NCBI GenBank assembly: GCA_001695595.3 | Contig: MBPM02000071.1 | Span: 1-64,000 of the forward strand | Length of the DNA: 64,000 nt | Direction: 5' to 3' | From: Plasmopara viticola | Taxonomy: Eukaryota; Oomycota; Peronosporomycetes; Peronosporales; Peronosporaceae | In this document: positions 24,152 to 33,780 of the stretch, one piece after another | How the letters are laid out: the number at the start of each line of letters is the position of its first letter | How positions within the stretch are numbered: position 1 is the stretch's first letter | Program-made: the position numbers and the translations under genes | Notes under the pieces: model-generated | Database searches by the model: none | Seen by the model: the letters and a program-made list of their open reading frames with translations, nothing else | Told to the model about the DNA's origin: nothing

Positions 24152-27100
24152 GGTGGACTCGGCTTCACCAACCTGGACAAACGTTGGTGTTCTCACTGTA
24201 AACACCAACGGCGTAAAGAAGAACGGCCATCTGCTGATCGAGCATTTGCTCTCCAGGTACTCGGTATCTTGTCTCCAAGAAACCAAGTTCGCCGATCGCC
24301 ACCACCTTGACACCTTTCGCTTCCATCTCGAGTCGGCATTCACGCACAAGCTGTTCGTAAGCGATGACAATGCGCTGCTCGATAGATCAACGCGAGGTCG
24401 AAGTAACGGCGTCCTGACGCTGCTGCCCTCCGACTTTCCTGGCTTTGACTCAGCTGCCAATGTTTCCCACCTCACTGTCTCCGGCCGCTACCTTGTCGTG
24501 CGTGTGATGGTCGAACTTACTCCCATCTACATACACAATGTGTACGCGCCAGTCGACAAGCAAGAGAAACAAGCGTTCTTCTCGAATCTCGCGACAGAAG
24601 GGTTCGAAGACGCCGCGATCCACTTTGTCCTTGGCGACTTGAAAACTCCGCTTGACCCGAGTCTCGACTGCTCCATACCGGACCTCCGCTATGACCCTAG
24701 TCGCTCGAGTTGCCTTGACTGGTTGGCGCGACTTGGGGTTGCTGATGCCTGGCGTATCCACAACGACTCGAAGCGCGTCTTCACGGGCCCGATGCCCTGC
24801 AAGAACCGACTCGACTACGTGCTGCTGTCCGAATCGTTCAGCAACCAATTTTTCCACGACGCCAAGTACTTTGACCCAAAGCATGCCGGTGATCACTTGG
24901 CGCACAGTGTGAGCTTCAAGTCTGGTTCCCAACTACATGGCCGAGGGTACTGGAAGTTTCCACGATACCTTCTCGACTATCCTCAAGTCGTTTTGGCAAT
25001 TCAGCGTGAAGCCAACGACATCCCTAAGCAGCTTCGGTCGACATCAAACCCGGGCAAGACTTGGGAGATGTGGAAGGCGAGCATCAAGGCGCAACTTCAG
25101 GGCCTCCAGAAGAAACTTCGAGCACAAGACGCTCAAGCCATAGAGGAGGCCCGCATTACGCTTGACCGCGCGGCCGCTCAGTACCAGACGGAGTCGGATG
25201 AAGACAACCGCGACGTGTACGAAGCGGCGATGCGCGAGTACAAAGAGACGGTGACAAGGTCGAGCCAGTATAGCCAAGACGCAGCCTTCGACTTCCAAGC
25301 TGCGAACTCCGAAAAGTCGACGAAGCACTTCTTCCGTCCTCTCGACACAAGCCTCCGGCGCGTCTCCATCGAGGAGGTCGTCACGCCAAATGGAAGTATC
25401 TCGACTAATTCGAACGAGATCGACCTCCGGTTCCTCGAACATTGGGGTTCCGAGATGGGGGACATAAACAGCCCTGGCGGTAAGGCACTTCCGCCAGTCG
25501 ACGCGCTTCAAAGAAAGCTGCTGGACTCTGTCATTCGCAAACTGCCTAAGCTCGACCGCAACGCACTAGACAGGAGCGTCAGCGCGTCCGACCTCGAGCT
25601 GGCGATCAAGCACATGAAGGCGACTTCGTCTCCAGGGATGGACGGCTTGACGGCTGGTTTCTACCAGGTTGCGCCGGCGGTTTTTGGCGAGTGTCTCGCA
25701 CTGGTGTTCAGAAATTGCCTTAAGCGCGGGAAACTGCTGACATCACAGCGCAAGTCAGCTGTGGTACTGCTGCACAAGAAAGGCTCCCGTGCCGACCCGG
25801 GAAACTACCGCCCGATTGTGCTGATTCCGGTCGACGTCAAGGTGCTGTCAAAGGCGCTCACGTTCCGTCTTCAGGATGTCATTCACAAGCTGATCCACCC
25901 CGACCAGAAGGGGTTCATTCGCGGCCGCTCGATCCACCACCACGTTCGCTTTCTTGCAGATCTTCAGGACCTCGTGACGAGCCGTGACGAGGAGGCGTAC
26001 GCGCTGTTTCTGGATTTCCAGAAGGCGTTTGACCGTGTGAACTGGGAATACATGTTCAAGCTGCTCAAGCGCATGGGCATCGGAGACGGCTTTATCCGCT
26101 GGGTGAAGCTGCTGTACACCGACCCGCTCGCGAATCTTCTCATCAACGGCGAAGTTCAACCGGCACTTCAACCGACGCGTGGAGTAAAGCAAGGAGATCC
26201 ACTCTCCGCGCTTCTTTTCGTCTTGACGATCGAGCCGCTTGGTAACCTGCTCCGATCACACGAGGAGTACGGCGTGTGCCTAAATGAAGACCACACGGCG
26301 ACGAGCGTCTTCTTCGCGGACGACTCGACACTCCTTGGAAGCTCGATTGCTAACCTTCAGGCACAGCTCGATCTCGTCAAAGAGTACTGTCAAGGCTCCG
26401 GCGCAAAGTTAAATCTGACCAAGTCGGTGCTGCTGGCGCTGAACCGCGGCCACGAGTGTCCGTCGATGCCGGACGTTCAGATCCTCGACCGGGTGGGGTC
26501 GGTCAAGTACCTTGGTATCCCGTTTAGCCAGTCGCCTGTCGACGATCGCATCCTCGAGTTCCTTGACCAGCGCTTTTACGACGGCTTCAAGTCGTGGTAT
26601 CGGCGTGCACGGACATTGCGAGGCAGACTTCTCGTGGCGCAGACAATGGTTCTCTCGCGCTTGTGACACTACACACAGCACGTGTCAGTCCCGACAGCTG
26701 TCGTTCGTCGATGGCAGTCAATGCTGAACCGGTTTGTACTGAGTCGCAAGCACGACCGAGACGCGTCGCACATCCAGCTGATTCCAAGCGAGTTCTTATA
26801 CCAGCGGCGCGGAGACGGAGGTCTCGGGGTCCCGTATCTGGAAGCTCAGCTCAAGCGGCAACGACTTCAGCTGCTACTCCAGTTTGTGCCCTCAGCTCGG
26901 TCGATGGCATCTCGAAATCGGACAACACCAAGCGTGGAGCTGCTACGCTCCATTCTCCCTCGATACGGCGGTCGCCACGCACTCGACTTCCTGACGATAT
27001 CACCACGTCGACACGGAGACTTGATCGCCTGGCGACACACGTCGGCGTGGTGGAAGACAGCACTGATATGGTGGCACTGTACACGCTGGGATATCTCGTG

Positions 27101-28278
27101 GCGCGACCTCCCGTCGGACGAGCGCACTGTTGCCGGTCTTCGTCAGCCGATCTGGTTCAACTGCGACCCTGAGCTCCACTACAAGCAGCGAACACGGTCG
27201 GGCACAACGACAGCGCACCGACGGTGCCTTGGCATGGTGCCTGAGCCGCAACGCAGCTTCCGACTGCATGTTTCGCGGGTCTTCGCTCTCCGCTCGCTAG
27301 CTGACTTTGCACGAGAAGGACTTCCGTGGCCGACTCAGCGCGAATTCGCCGAACGACACGTCGACTTCACCCTCGCAACCGTTCATCCCGGGCAACAACT
27401 AAAGTGGTTGCGTGCACTCCACAGAGAAGCGAGTCAAATCGTTGATCGACTCGGCGCTCGAGGTGTCGATCGCGATCCGTCGTGGAGGGACACCCAATTG
27501 CTTGTCCCACATCTTGGAGTCACGATTGACGCGAAAAAATATTTTTTTCCCGAACATCCCGCGTTCAAAGGATCTTCAGATCGTCTGGACGTCAGCACTT
27601 GCTCGTAAACCGCACCCGATGACGACACACTCTGAGAGGGCTGACGACAAGACGATCAAGTCGCACGTACAGCTGTCGAAGCGTCTGCGGCGTATTTTGC
27701 TGCCGATCTTTGACAACCTCCAATGGAGGCTTGCATTCCGGCTCCTGCCCGTTCGATCGCGCTTCTGGTTTCTCGAGGCCACGAACCCAAACATCCGCAA
27801 GTGTGTCCTCGACGGCTGCAGCGCAGTTGAGTCGGAGAAACACTTGTTCTTCGACTGCACGCTGGCTTCGCAGCTTTGGAGGAACGTGCTTCACGTGATG
27901 TCGCCGCTCCTCGTGAGACGCGCGACGTGGATTGACATTGCGCTAGCACGGAAAATACGCGTCCGGGATGAGTGGCAACACAAGGAGGACGTTGTCGCTG
28001 ACGTCTGGCATGTTCTTCGAGGTGTGACGCTGCACACGATCTGGACGGATCGCAACAGGTGCCTGTACGACGGAAGACAGCCCACACCAGCAGCTCCGGC
28101 GCTCGCGGTGATCTTCTCGACGTTCTGCGCGCACGTTCGGTTCTTCCAACGGCGGTTGTACGATCGAGAAGAGAATCGCGAGCTACAGCGAGTGATCGAG
28201 ACGATGAAGTCATATTCAGCGTTCGGTGACTTTGCAAGCCGGCAACCGGAAATCACTCGTGTTCGGGCGAGTTTGTAG
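24123..28278 (+). pseudogene. LINE ORF2 (endonuclease-reverse transcriptase), broken
   Basis: No ATG lies at the head; the frame opens after a TAG at 24120-24122 and overlaps ORF1 in the +1 frame. The endonuclease domain spans about 24,170-24,920: VNTNG, QETK, YAPV, NRLDYVL and a GDH motif are visible, but the usual GDFN motif reads GDLK, so a catalytic Asn is replaced by Lys. The reverse transcriptase spans about 25,590-26,540, with GNYRPI, LDFQKAFD, GVKQGDPLS and the catalytic FADD. An in-frame TGA at 26664-26666 (TGG expected) interrupts it. A frameshift lies near the A6/T7 runs at about 27,534-27,548. The last frame ends at 28278 and carries a C-x4-C..H-x4-C type knuckle near 27,800-27,860. 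Confidence 0.9.
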
Positions 28279-28362
28279 CCGACGACACCCGATAGAGAGT
28301 TTCGAGTTGACATTCGCTCAAGCGCTTAGGGACACCCTCCCGTAATGAGGGTGGATCCGGGG

Positions 28363-28680
28363 CAGCTTCAACGGAATCAGACCGCACACACTCCGCACCC
28401 ACCAACGGCAGGGACCCTTCCTCACGCGCACTGCTAACTTCGGCCGATTCTGCACAAGCTTCTGAATTACCCACACCTTGGAGGGCCGGAGCCGTGGCCG
28501 CTTCAACGGAATCGGACCGAACACACTCCGAACCCTCCGCCGATAGGGTTCAGTCTTCGAGCACAGAACCGGCGCCATTACCAGCAGACTTATCGCGAGG
28601 TCTCGAGCTTTCCTCGCTGAGGAGGGATGGAGCCGGGACAGCTTCAACGGAATCAGATCGCACACACTCCGATCCCTCCA
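28363..28680 (+). repeat. Three diverged direct repeats in the LINE 3' region
   Basis: A block containing cttcaacggaatcagaccgc followed by a cacactccg motif occurs at about 28,363, 28,499 and 28,641, spaced 135-142 bp. It sits after the ORF2 stop and before the A run, so it is a repeated 3' UTR module. Copies differ by a few substitutions. Confidence 0.8.
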
Positions 28681-28771
28681 CCAGTTTGGGGCTCTTCTCA
28701 AGCACGGTCGTTGTCATTCTGAAAAAAAAAAAAAAAAGGGCGTCAGACCAGCGAACCAAGTCGGGACCCCA

Positions 28772-28873
28772 CAATGTACCAATTTCTTGGTACCTCCATC
28801 GGGCTCCAACAATGTACCAATTTCTTGGTACCTCCATCGGGCTCCAAAAATGTACCATATTTTTGGTACCTAT
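28772..28873 (+). repeat. 38-bp tandem repeat forming three hairpins
   Basis: Two full 38-bp copies (28772-28809 and 28810-28847) and a partial third. Each contains a hairpin of the form gtaccaa-tttc-ttggtac (third copy: gtacca..tggtac with a longer loop). They lie just after the LINE A run and before its 3' target-site duplication. Function unknown. Confidence 0.8.
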
Positions 28874-29121
28874 GGGGCCTGTGGCAAATTCGGAAATGAG
28901 ATCTCTCCCGACCACCCACAATTTCGAAAAACCTTCCGACAACACACAGGACCTGCCAAACTTTATACCCTGTATCTTTTGAAGAACTTTCAAACATAAT
29001 ACCAAGATAGGCTCAGATCCACCCCAAGCGCATATCTCGAGTGGACCACACATATTTTTGTGGTCTACATTAAACTGGGTACCGCAAAATCAAGAATCCA
29101 CCAGTGCTGTTCAGGTACTCG

Positions 29122-29191
29122 TTAGACGGCAATTTTTGTATTTAGAGTTTATATTTATAGCTAGGTACAATTGAAAAGTCACACCGTCTAA
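29122..29191. repeat. 8-bp inverted repeat near the LINE 3' junction
   Basis: Arms ttagacgg (29122-29129) and ccgtctaa (29184-29191) are perfect complements with a 54-nt loop, in the 483-bp tail between the A run and the target-site duplication. Could be a structural signal or chance. Confidence 0.4.
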
Positions 29192-29221
29192 ATTATTTAT
29201 AATATAGGCAAACTTTCAACA

Positions 29222-29234
29222 GAGCTATAGGGGC
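29222..29234. repeat. Right target-site duplication of the LINE
   Basis: Second copy of the 13-bp repeat, followed at once by the normal upstream flank of a tRNA-Thr gene (gtggca). It leaves a 13-nt ghost of the tRNA 5' end with no body. Confidence 0.92.
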
Positions 29235-29811
29235 GTGGCAATCGTAGGTAGCTTACACACAACTAATCATACACGCAAGTATCAAGCGCAAACAAAGAGC
29301 GGAGTGGGTCTATTAGCATCATAATGTCTCTACATTAGTTGCGGTGCGCGTAAGAAATAACACTTATGCGTTACAGCAACAACAGCTGGTATGTATAGAA
29401 CTAACACAAGCCTCACCTTGCTAATTAATTTAAATAACAAACGATGTCTACTGTAATTGAGCTGACATGAAAGATGACAACGAGCCGAGTCATGGCTTCA
29501 AAATCCAAATGAAAGTGCAATACTTCTCGTTAATGCGTAAAGTCCTTGCACAGGGCCGCGCTCATACTATCTGTACCGCTTTAACTTGTACGGCTGATCA
29601 CCAAAATAATCCTATTGAGCGATGCATAAAAAAGGTTCAAATCGCGTGCTTGGTCCTCAGATACCAATACACTTTCATAAAGAGCATCTCGGTTTGTCCC
29701 GAATTAAGCGCATGTCATCCGATGGGCAAAGCTACTCGATGGGCAAAAAGCTTGAATGTTTGGAAGGCAAATGAAAAGGTCATTGGCTGACTGACATAAA
29801 TTGTAATAATG

Positions 29812-29892
29812 CGACAGCTGTGAGATTCGAACTCACGCGGGTTACCCCATTAACTTAGCAGGCTAACGCCTTAACTACTCGGCCAAGCTGTC
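29812..29892 (-). tRNA. tRNA-Ser(GCT), edge copy with D-loop change
   Basis: Identical to the array tRNA-Ser except one base: the D-loop reads AGTAGTT instead of AGTGGTT, changing the first G of the invariant GG pair (G18). That base normally contacts the T-loop, so folding or stability may be impaired. Anticodon and stems are unchanged. Could be functional, weak or dead. Confidence 0.7.
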
Positions 29893-30459
29893 ATCCCTGG
29901 CTGTTAACTGATACACTGATTACTTACTTTTTCCACCCTTACTCAAGCCTTCCACCATAGTCATGCACATCGCTTATGAGACACATTGAATTATAGCACA
30001 CGACACAAAGCGTAGTACGTTGAAAAGACACTCAAAAGCGGCGGCCCAATAGCAACTGGCTGACGTATGTTTGTAGATGCATTGATTTCGATTTTTCGGT
30101 GGGCATGTCCAGTTCGAGGGTGTATATATACGTTCAAGTTTTGAAAAGTGAATCTCATGCGAAGAGATTAACTTTTTATAGCACACAAAAAGCTTGCTAT
30201 CAACGCTCTTCAACGGCTCCTATACCAACGACTGACACAATTGCAAAAGGCTACTCGCATAGTTCAGACGTAAGGGTTCGTACTTCCGTAAGACAATTAT
30301 ACTATGTGTAAAAGTGCCGTGCGCACCAATTGAACAGCAAGTGCACCATTACGAATCACAAGAAAATTGCATGAAAATAAACACTTGGATGAGCAGCGAA
30401 AACATACCCAATCGCTCTGGTTTAATATGCGTGGAGCAGCAGTAAAGAATGGCAAGAAG

Positions 30460-30531
30460 AGCCCCCATGCAAGATCGGATCACCAACTTCTTGTTTACAA
30501 AGCGAGTCCTCTACCACTGAGCTATAGGGGT
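30460..30531 (-). pseudogene. tRNA-Thr pseudogene, edge copy
   Basis: Aligns over the full 72 nt to the array tRNA-Thr. The anticodon loop now reads TTTGTAA (TGT), the anticodon stem has two mismatches, the T-loop lacks the TTCGA core, and the first base G is now A. The D-arm is preserved. Confidence 0.85.
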
Positions 30532-30610
30532 GGGGTAGGCGCAATAACTTAAGTGCAACTAATTATATACACAAATAAAAAGCGCAAAAAAGAGCAAAAC
30601 ACCAATTTGT

Positions 30611-30918
30611 AAATATTTCTACTTTAATTTAAAAACTTGAATTAAAATGTAGATAATTCACGTGTTACTCACCCGTTCGTTATAGGGTTTATCGGACAGT
30701 AGTTGATTGTATAATACAGAGTTGTTTAATAGTGCAACTTTGGAATCGATTATGATTTAACTTATAATATTTTACATCAATTTCTTAAAATAATGTTTCG
30801 ATATATTCTTTAAAAACCTTTTTTAACGGTCGAAAACTGAGAATCAAACAAAAGAAAAATAAGAAGAATGTTAATAAAACACATCACCTGGACAAGCTTC
30901 TCGATCAGGTGGTCTTCG
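30611..30918. other. AT-rich insertion inside the decayed unit
   Basis: About 300 bp with no counterpart in the standard unit; unit sequence stops near 30,610 and resumes at the ttgcggtgcgcgtaag motif near 30,921. Very AT-rich, with an imperfect hairpin near 30,626-30,656. No coding potential and no clear terminal repeats, so its origin is unknown. Confidence 0.5.
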
Positions 30919-31152
30919 TAGTTGCGGTGCGCGTAAGAAAGTGCTGTCATGCATTACAAAAATTAAAAATGATATGTGTAAACGATATCAAGCCATAGTA
31001 TTGAGGCGCACTCCTTCACAGAGGCTGCACTGTGTGATGTTTCGTAACTTTTTTTCTTTATGTACACAATACCCATGTATAAGTTTGCGGACTTAAGGGG
31101 GCAGATCAATTATAACACGCGAGACCCACGCGTTAATTATTACGCCTGCCAC

Positions 31153-31224
31153 GCCCCCATAGCTTAGTGGTAGAGCACTCGCTTCGTAAGCGAAAGGTCG
31201 ATAATTCGGTCCAGCCTGGGGGCA
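31153..31224 (+). pseudogene. tRNA-Thr(CGT) pseudogene, inverted
   Basis: A 72-nt homolog of the array tRNA-Thr on the opposite strand. The acceptor stem GCCCCCA/TGGGGGC and anticodon CGT are preserved, but the T-stem is broken (GATAA against CAGCC) and the T-loop is shifted. Probably not functional. Confidence 0.8.
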
Positions 31225-31594
31225 TTTCTTGCCATTTTCTATTGCTGCTTAACGCATATTGGACCAGAGCAATGAAGTATGCTTTTTAAGCTTATTCGGT
31301 TGTCTTTCTAGCATGCAATTTTCTTTTGGAGGTTAGTGGGGGGCGCACATGCTGTCCACTTGGAACGCACGGCACTTTTACATACGGTATGACTGTCGTA
31401 CAAATGAAGGAACTTAGACGCCATGACTATGCAAGTACGTTACTGCAATTGTGTCTGCAGTTGTACAGAAGACGTATTAAGCGATGACAGCAAGTTTTCT
31501 GTGTGCTCTTAAAGTTTATCCACCTTTGCATGGGATGTATTTTCTCGAACTGGTACACCCAAACTTGCCTTGGGCACCAAAATAGTGATATCAA

Positions 31595-31675
31595 TAAAGC
31601 TTGGCCGAGTTGCTAAGGCGTTAGCCTGCTAAGTCCATTGGGTATTTCGCGTAAGTTTGAATTTGACAGCTGTCG
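31595..31675 (+). pseudogene. tRNA-Ser(GCT) pseudogene, inverted
   Basis: An 81-nt homolog of the array tRNA-Ser on the opposite strand. The anticodon arm is intact, but the acceptor 5' strand reads TAAAGCT and no longer pairs with AGCTGTC, and the T-arm is changed. It lies 370 bp downstream of the inverted tRNA-Thr relic, the same order as in an array unit. Confidence 0.8.
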
Positions 31676-32419
31676 CATCATTATAATTCGCGTCAGCCAG
31701 TCAATGACCTTTTCATTTGCCTTGCAGGCATTTATAATATTTGCCGACTGAAGTCAATGATCGACGGGTTTAACCGTCGAATTACATTCACCAAATACAG
31801 GAAAAATTGAGATATCTTTTTCAATGAAAATAGTTCAAATGTGGGGTTTATGCACAAGGCTTAGAGCTTCTCAAAAGCATCCATCGATAGGACCGCTTCA
31901 GTGATCAGCTGTACAAGTGAAGCGATAAAGATGATACGAGAGTGACCCCTGTGCAAAGACTTTACGCATATTATAATGCCTTTCTTTTCGGAATTCGAAG
32001 CCATTGCTCGGCTCGTTGTCGTATCACAAATCTGCTTGGTTAAAGCAAACAGTGTTTGTTGTCTAGCTGAAATAGCGAGAAAAGCAAAACAATCAAGAAA
32101 CAAAGTCGCTGAAGCGAACGTTTTCAGGGAAGAGTGGATTGGAACTCGACCGCCGGGACTGGGGTCCAGCGCTTTATCTCTAATCTATTCTTTTGGATCC
32201 GTAAATTTATACATTGGTTCAGTGTGCATATAATAAATAAAGACATGCACACCGTGCGACCTCTGTGAAGGAGTGTGCCTGACAGAATTAGACTTGAGTC
32301 CGTTTTTCACATATCAGTTGTTATTGCTGTAATCCATGACGATACTTTCTTACGCGCACCGTAACTGAATGCAGAAACAACAAATGCTGATAGAATTACC
32401 TTGCTCTTTTTTTTGCGCT

Positions 32420-33780
32420 TGTTACTTGTGTGCTTCTTTGTCGCGACGCAACAATCCCTAAATTGGTGAAAAGGAATTTGCTGCGTCATTCCATGGCGGC
32501 CATGGTGGCCTTGTTGCCGATAAAGATCAAAATCTCGCGGCTCTGATTCATTGAAGCCTTGCGTTGTCCTCTAGTCCATCTGTACGGACGTTAATTATGC
32601 GGTTTTAGTCGAAGTGCCGCGTGGTGCTCCGTATTGGTTGGTGGGAGATGACACGCGCCCTGTAGTCCAGTTGTTATGTGGATTTCGCTCGCGAAGCCAC
32701 GTCATGCCGATGATAGCATCCAGGAACAGTCATAATTTGGAACGTTTCCAATTTTATAGGAGAACCAGAAAAGTAATGACTTGGACCGTTACCAATGATA
32801 TAGGCAAGCCATCTGCAGGGTCATGTGCACAATTCATCGGGAACGGTGAACAATCTGGTCGTAACTAAGGTCGACTTGCATGGGTTTCTTCGAGTTCAGT
32901 TCGCTTTGTCGAGTCTCCGGACACACCATTTTGACGCCAGTCATTGTAGATGAAGATCTCTCCTGGCTTATCTCGTTAAAAGCTTGAGCTTTTGCTTTAA
33001 GGATAGTATACAGTACACCCTTGACATAACAAAACGCTTCCTTACGTTTAGAAGCGCTACTTTGCGGCGATTTGAGGTCGACAACGCAACAACTGTTCAA
33101 TCTTCCCAATTTGGTCTAGTTGTCGTCCTTGTTTTTCCTCTTTTCAAAGCACTTTTGTTTCCGAGGCCGAGATTTAATCGCACGATGGCCTGATTTCGTG
33201 TTCACCGACTTGAACGCCTTGGTCGATATACAATTTGGTCTACACGAGAAATGGGCAAACCAAAAGTTGAGAGCAACTTTAATGGCCTCCTGAATAGAAC
33301 CCGAACTATCTTCCTTGATCTTCTTTACGATTTTTTCTCGTAGTCCCTTCTGAAAGATAATGAATTTTTCAATTCACGAGTTCAGTTTAAGACATCAAGT
33401 CCTGAAATCTAAAGACGTACTTGTGGATACTTTACCTTGTATCAGGTGACACATCTTCTTTTAAAGATCGTACTCAAATTTCAGCGTGTGCGCGTTTGAG
33501 TTTTAATCAATGCCCATGTCTTGTGCACGTATAGTCAGCGATAAAGGCACGGTACCAATACAGTACGGACTTGCCCAAATTACTTGAGATAAGCGTCACA
33601 AAGTCTGACGACTTTGTTGTCATCAAGTGGCGCTTATTGGCGTAGTACTGTTCCGTTACAAAGATCCATAATCGATATCTTCGCCAAATCTTTCTTCATA
33701 AACAGGAGAATCTTTCTGCTTCTGCTCACCCGTTGATGTTGACGAGGTCATTGGTTTGGCGATGGACGCTTAGCCTTATG
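32420..33780 (-). pseudogene. Ty3/Gypsy gag-protease relic
   Basis: On the minus strand, fragments in several frames recall a Gypsy polyprotein in the right order. Near 33,620-33,700 is a gag-like TEQYYANKRHLM, and near 33,560 WYRAFIAD. Near 33,245-33,345 is LREKIVKKIKED followed by IQEAIKVALNF. Near 32,640-32,720 is the post-protease motif IIGMTWLRERNP, equivalent to the family's LGMxWLxxxNP. Stops and frameshifts are frequent. No reverse transcriptase or integrase was recognised and no LTR pair found. An old, inactive remnant. Confidence 0.65.

Larger units (their letters stand above)
21403..29221 (+). mobile_element. LINE (APE-type non-LTR retrotransposon) inserted at a tRNA-Thr 5' end
   Basis: A 7,819-bp insertion bounded by a 13-bp direct repeat, gagctataggggc, at 21390-21402 and 29222-29234. 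The repeat equals tRNA-Thr nucleotides 1-13 on the minus strand. The array unit resumes right after the second copy. It encodes ORF1, then ORF2 with apurinic-type endonuclease, reverse transcriptase and a C-terminal zinc-knuckle region. A 16-A run lies at about 28,722-28,738, followed by 483 bp before the duplication. ORF1 is open right to the 5' junction, so the 5' end may be truncated. The inserted DNA looks GC-rich next to the tRNA spacers. ORF2 carries at least one nonsense codon and one frameshift, so this copy is not autonomous now. Confidence 0.93.
29235..30610 (-). repeat. Diverged right-edge array unit
   Basis: Continues the tandem unit after the LINE with the same order of parts as the internal units, but with many more substitutions. 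The divergence rises toward the right, and the second half (30,000-30,610) is clearly decayed. This is the pattern expected at the end of an array that escapes homogenisation. Confidence 0.85.
30921..32370. repeat. Inverted, decayed array material
   Basis: The left arm at about 30,921-31,040 is in the normal orientation. The right arm at about 32,249-32,365 is its reverse complement; both share the ttgcggtgcgcgtaagaaag and ctccttcacagagg motifs. Between them lies an inverted unit with tRNA-Thr and tRNA-Ser relics on the plus strand and the unit's gcaaatgaaa..gtcattgg segment inverted near 31,700-31,725. Together they make a large imperfect palindrome of about 1.4 kb at the array border. Confidence 0.75.

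Noticed and set aside
28739..28744. gggcgt after the A run as a second target-site copy for the LINE
   Set aside because: It matches only 6 bases of the tRNA flank (ggggcgtgg), and the sequence after it is unrelated. The 13-bp duplication at 29222 is much stronger.
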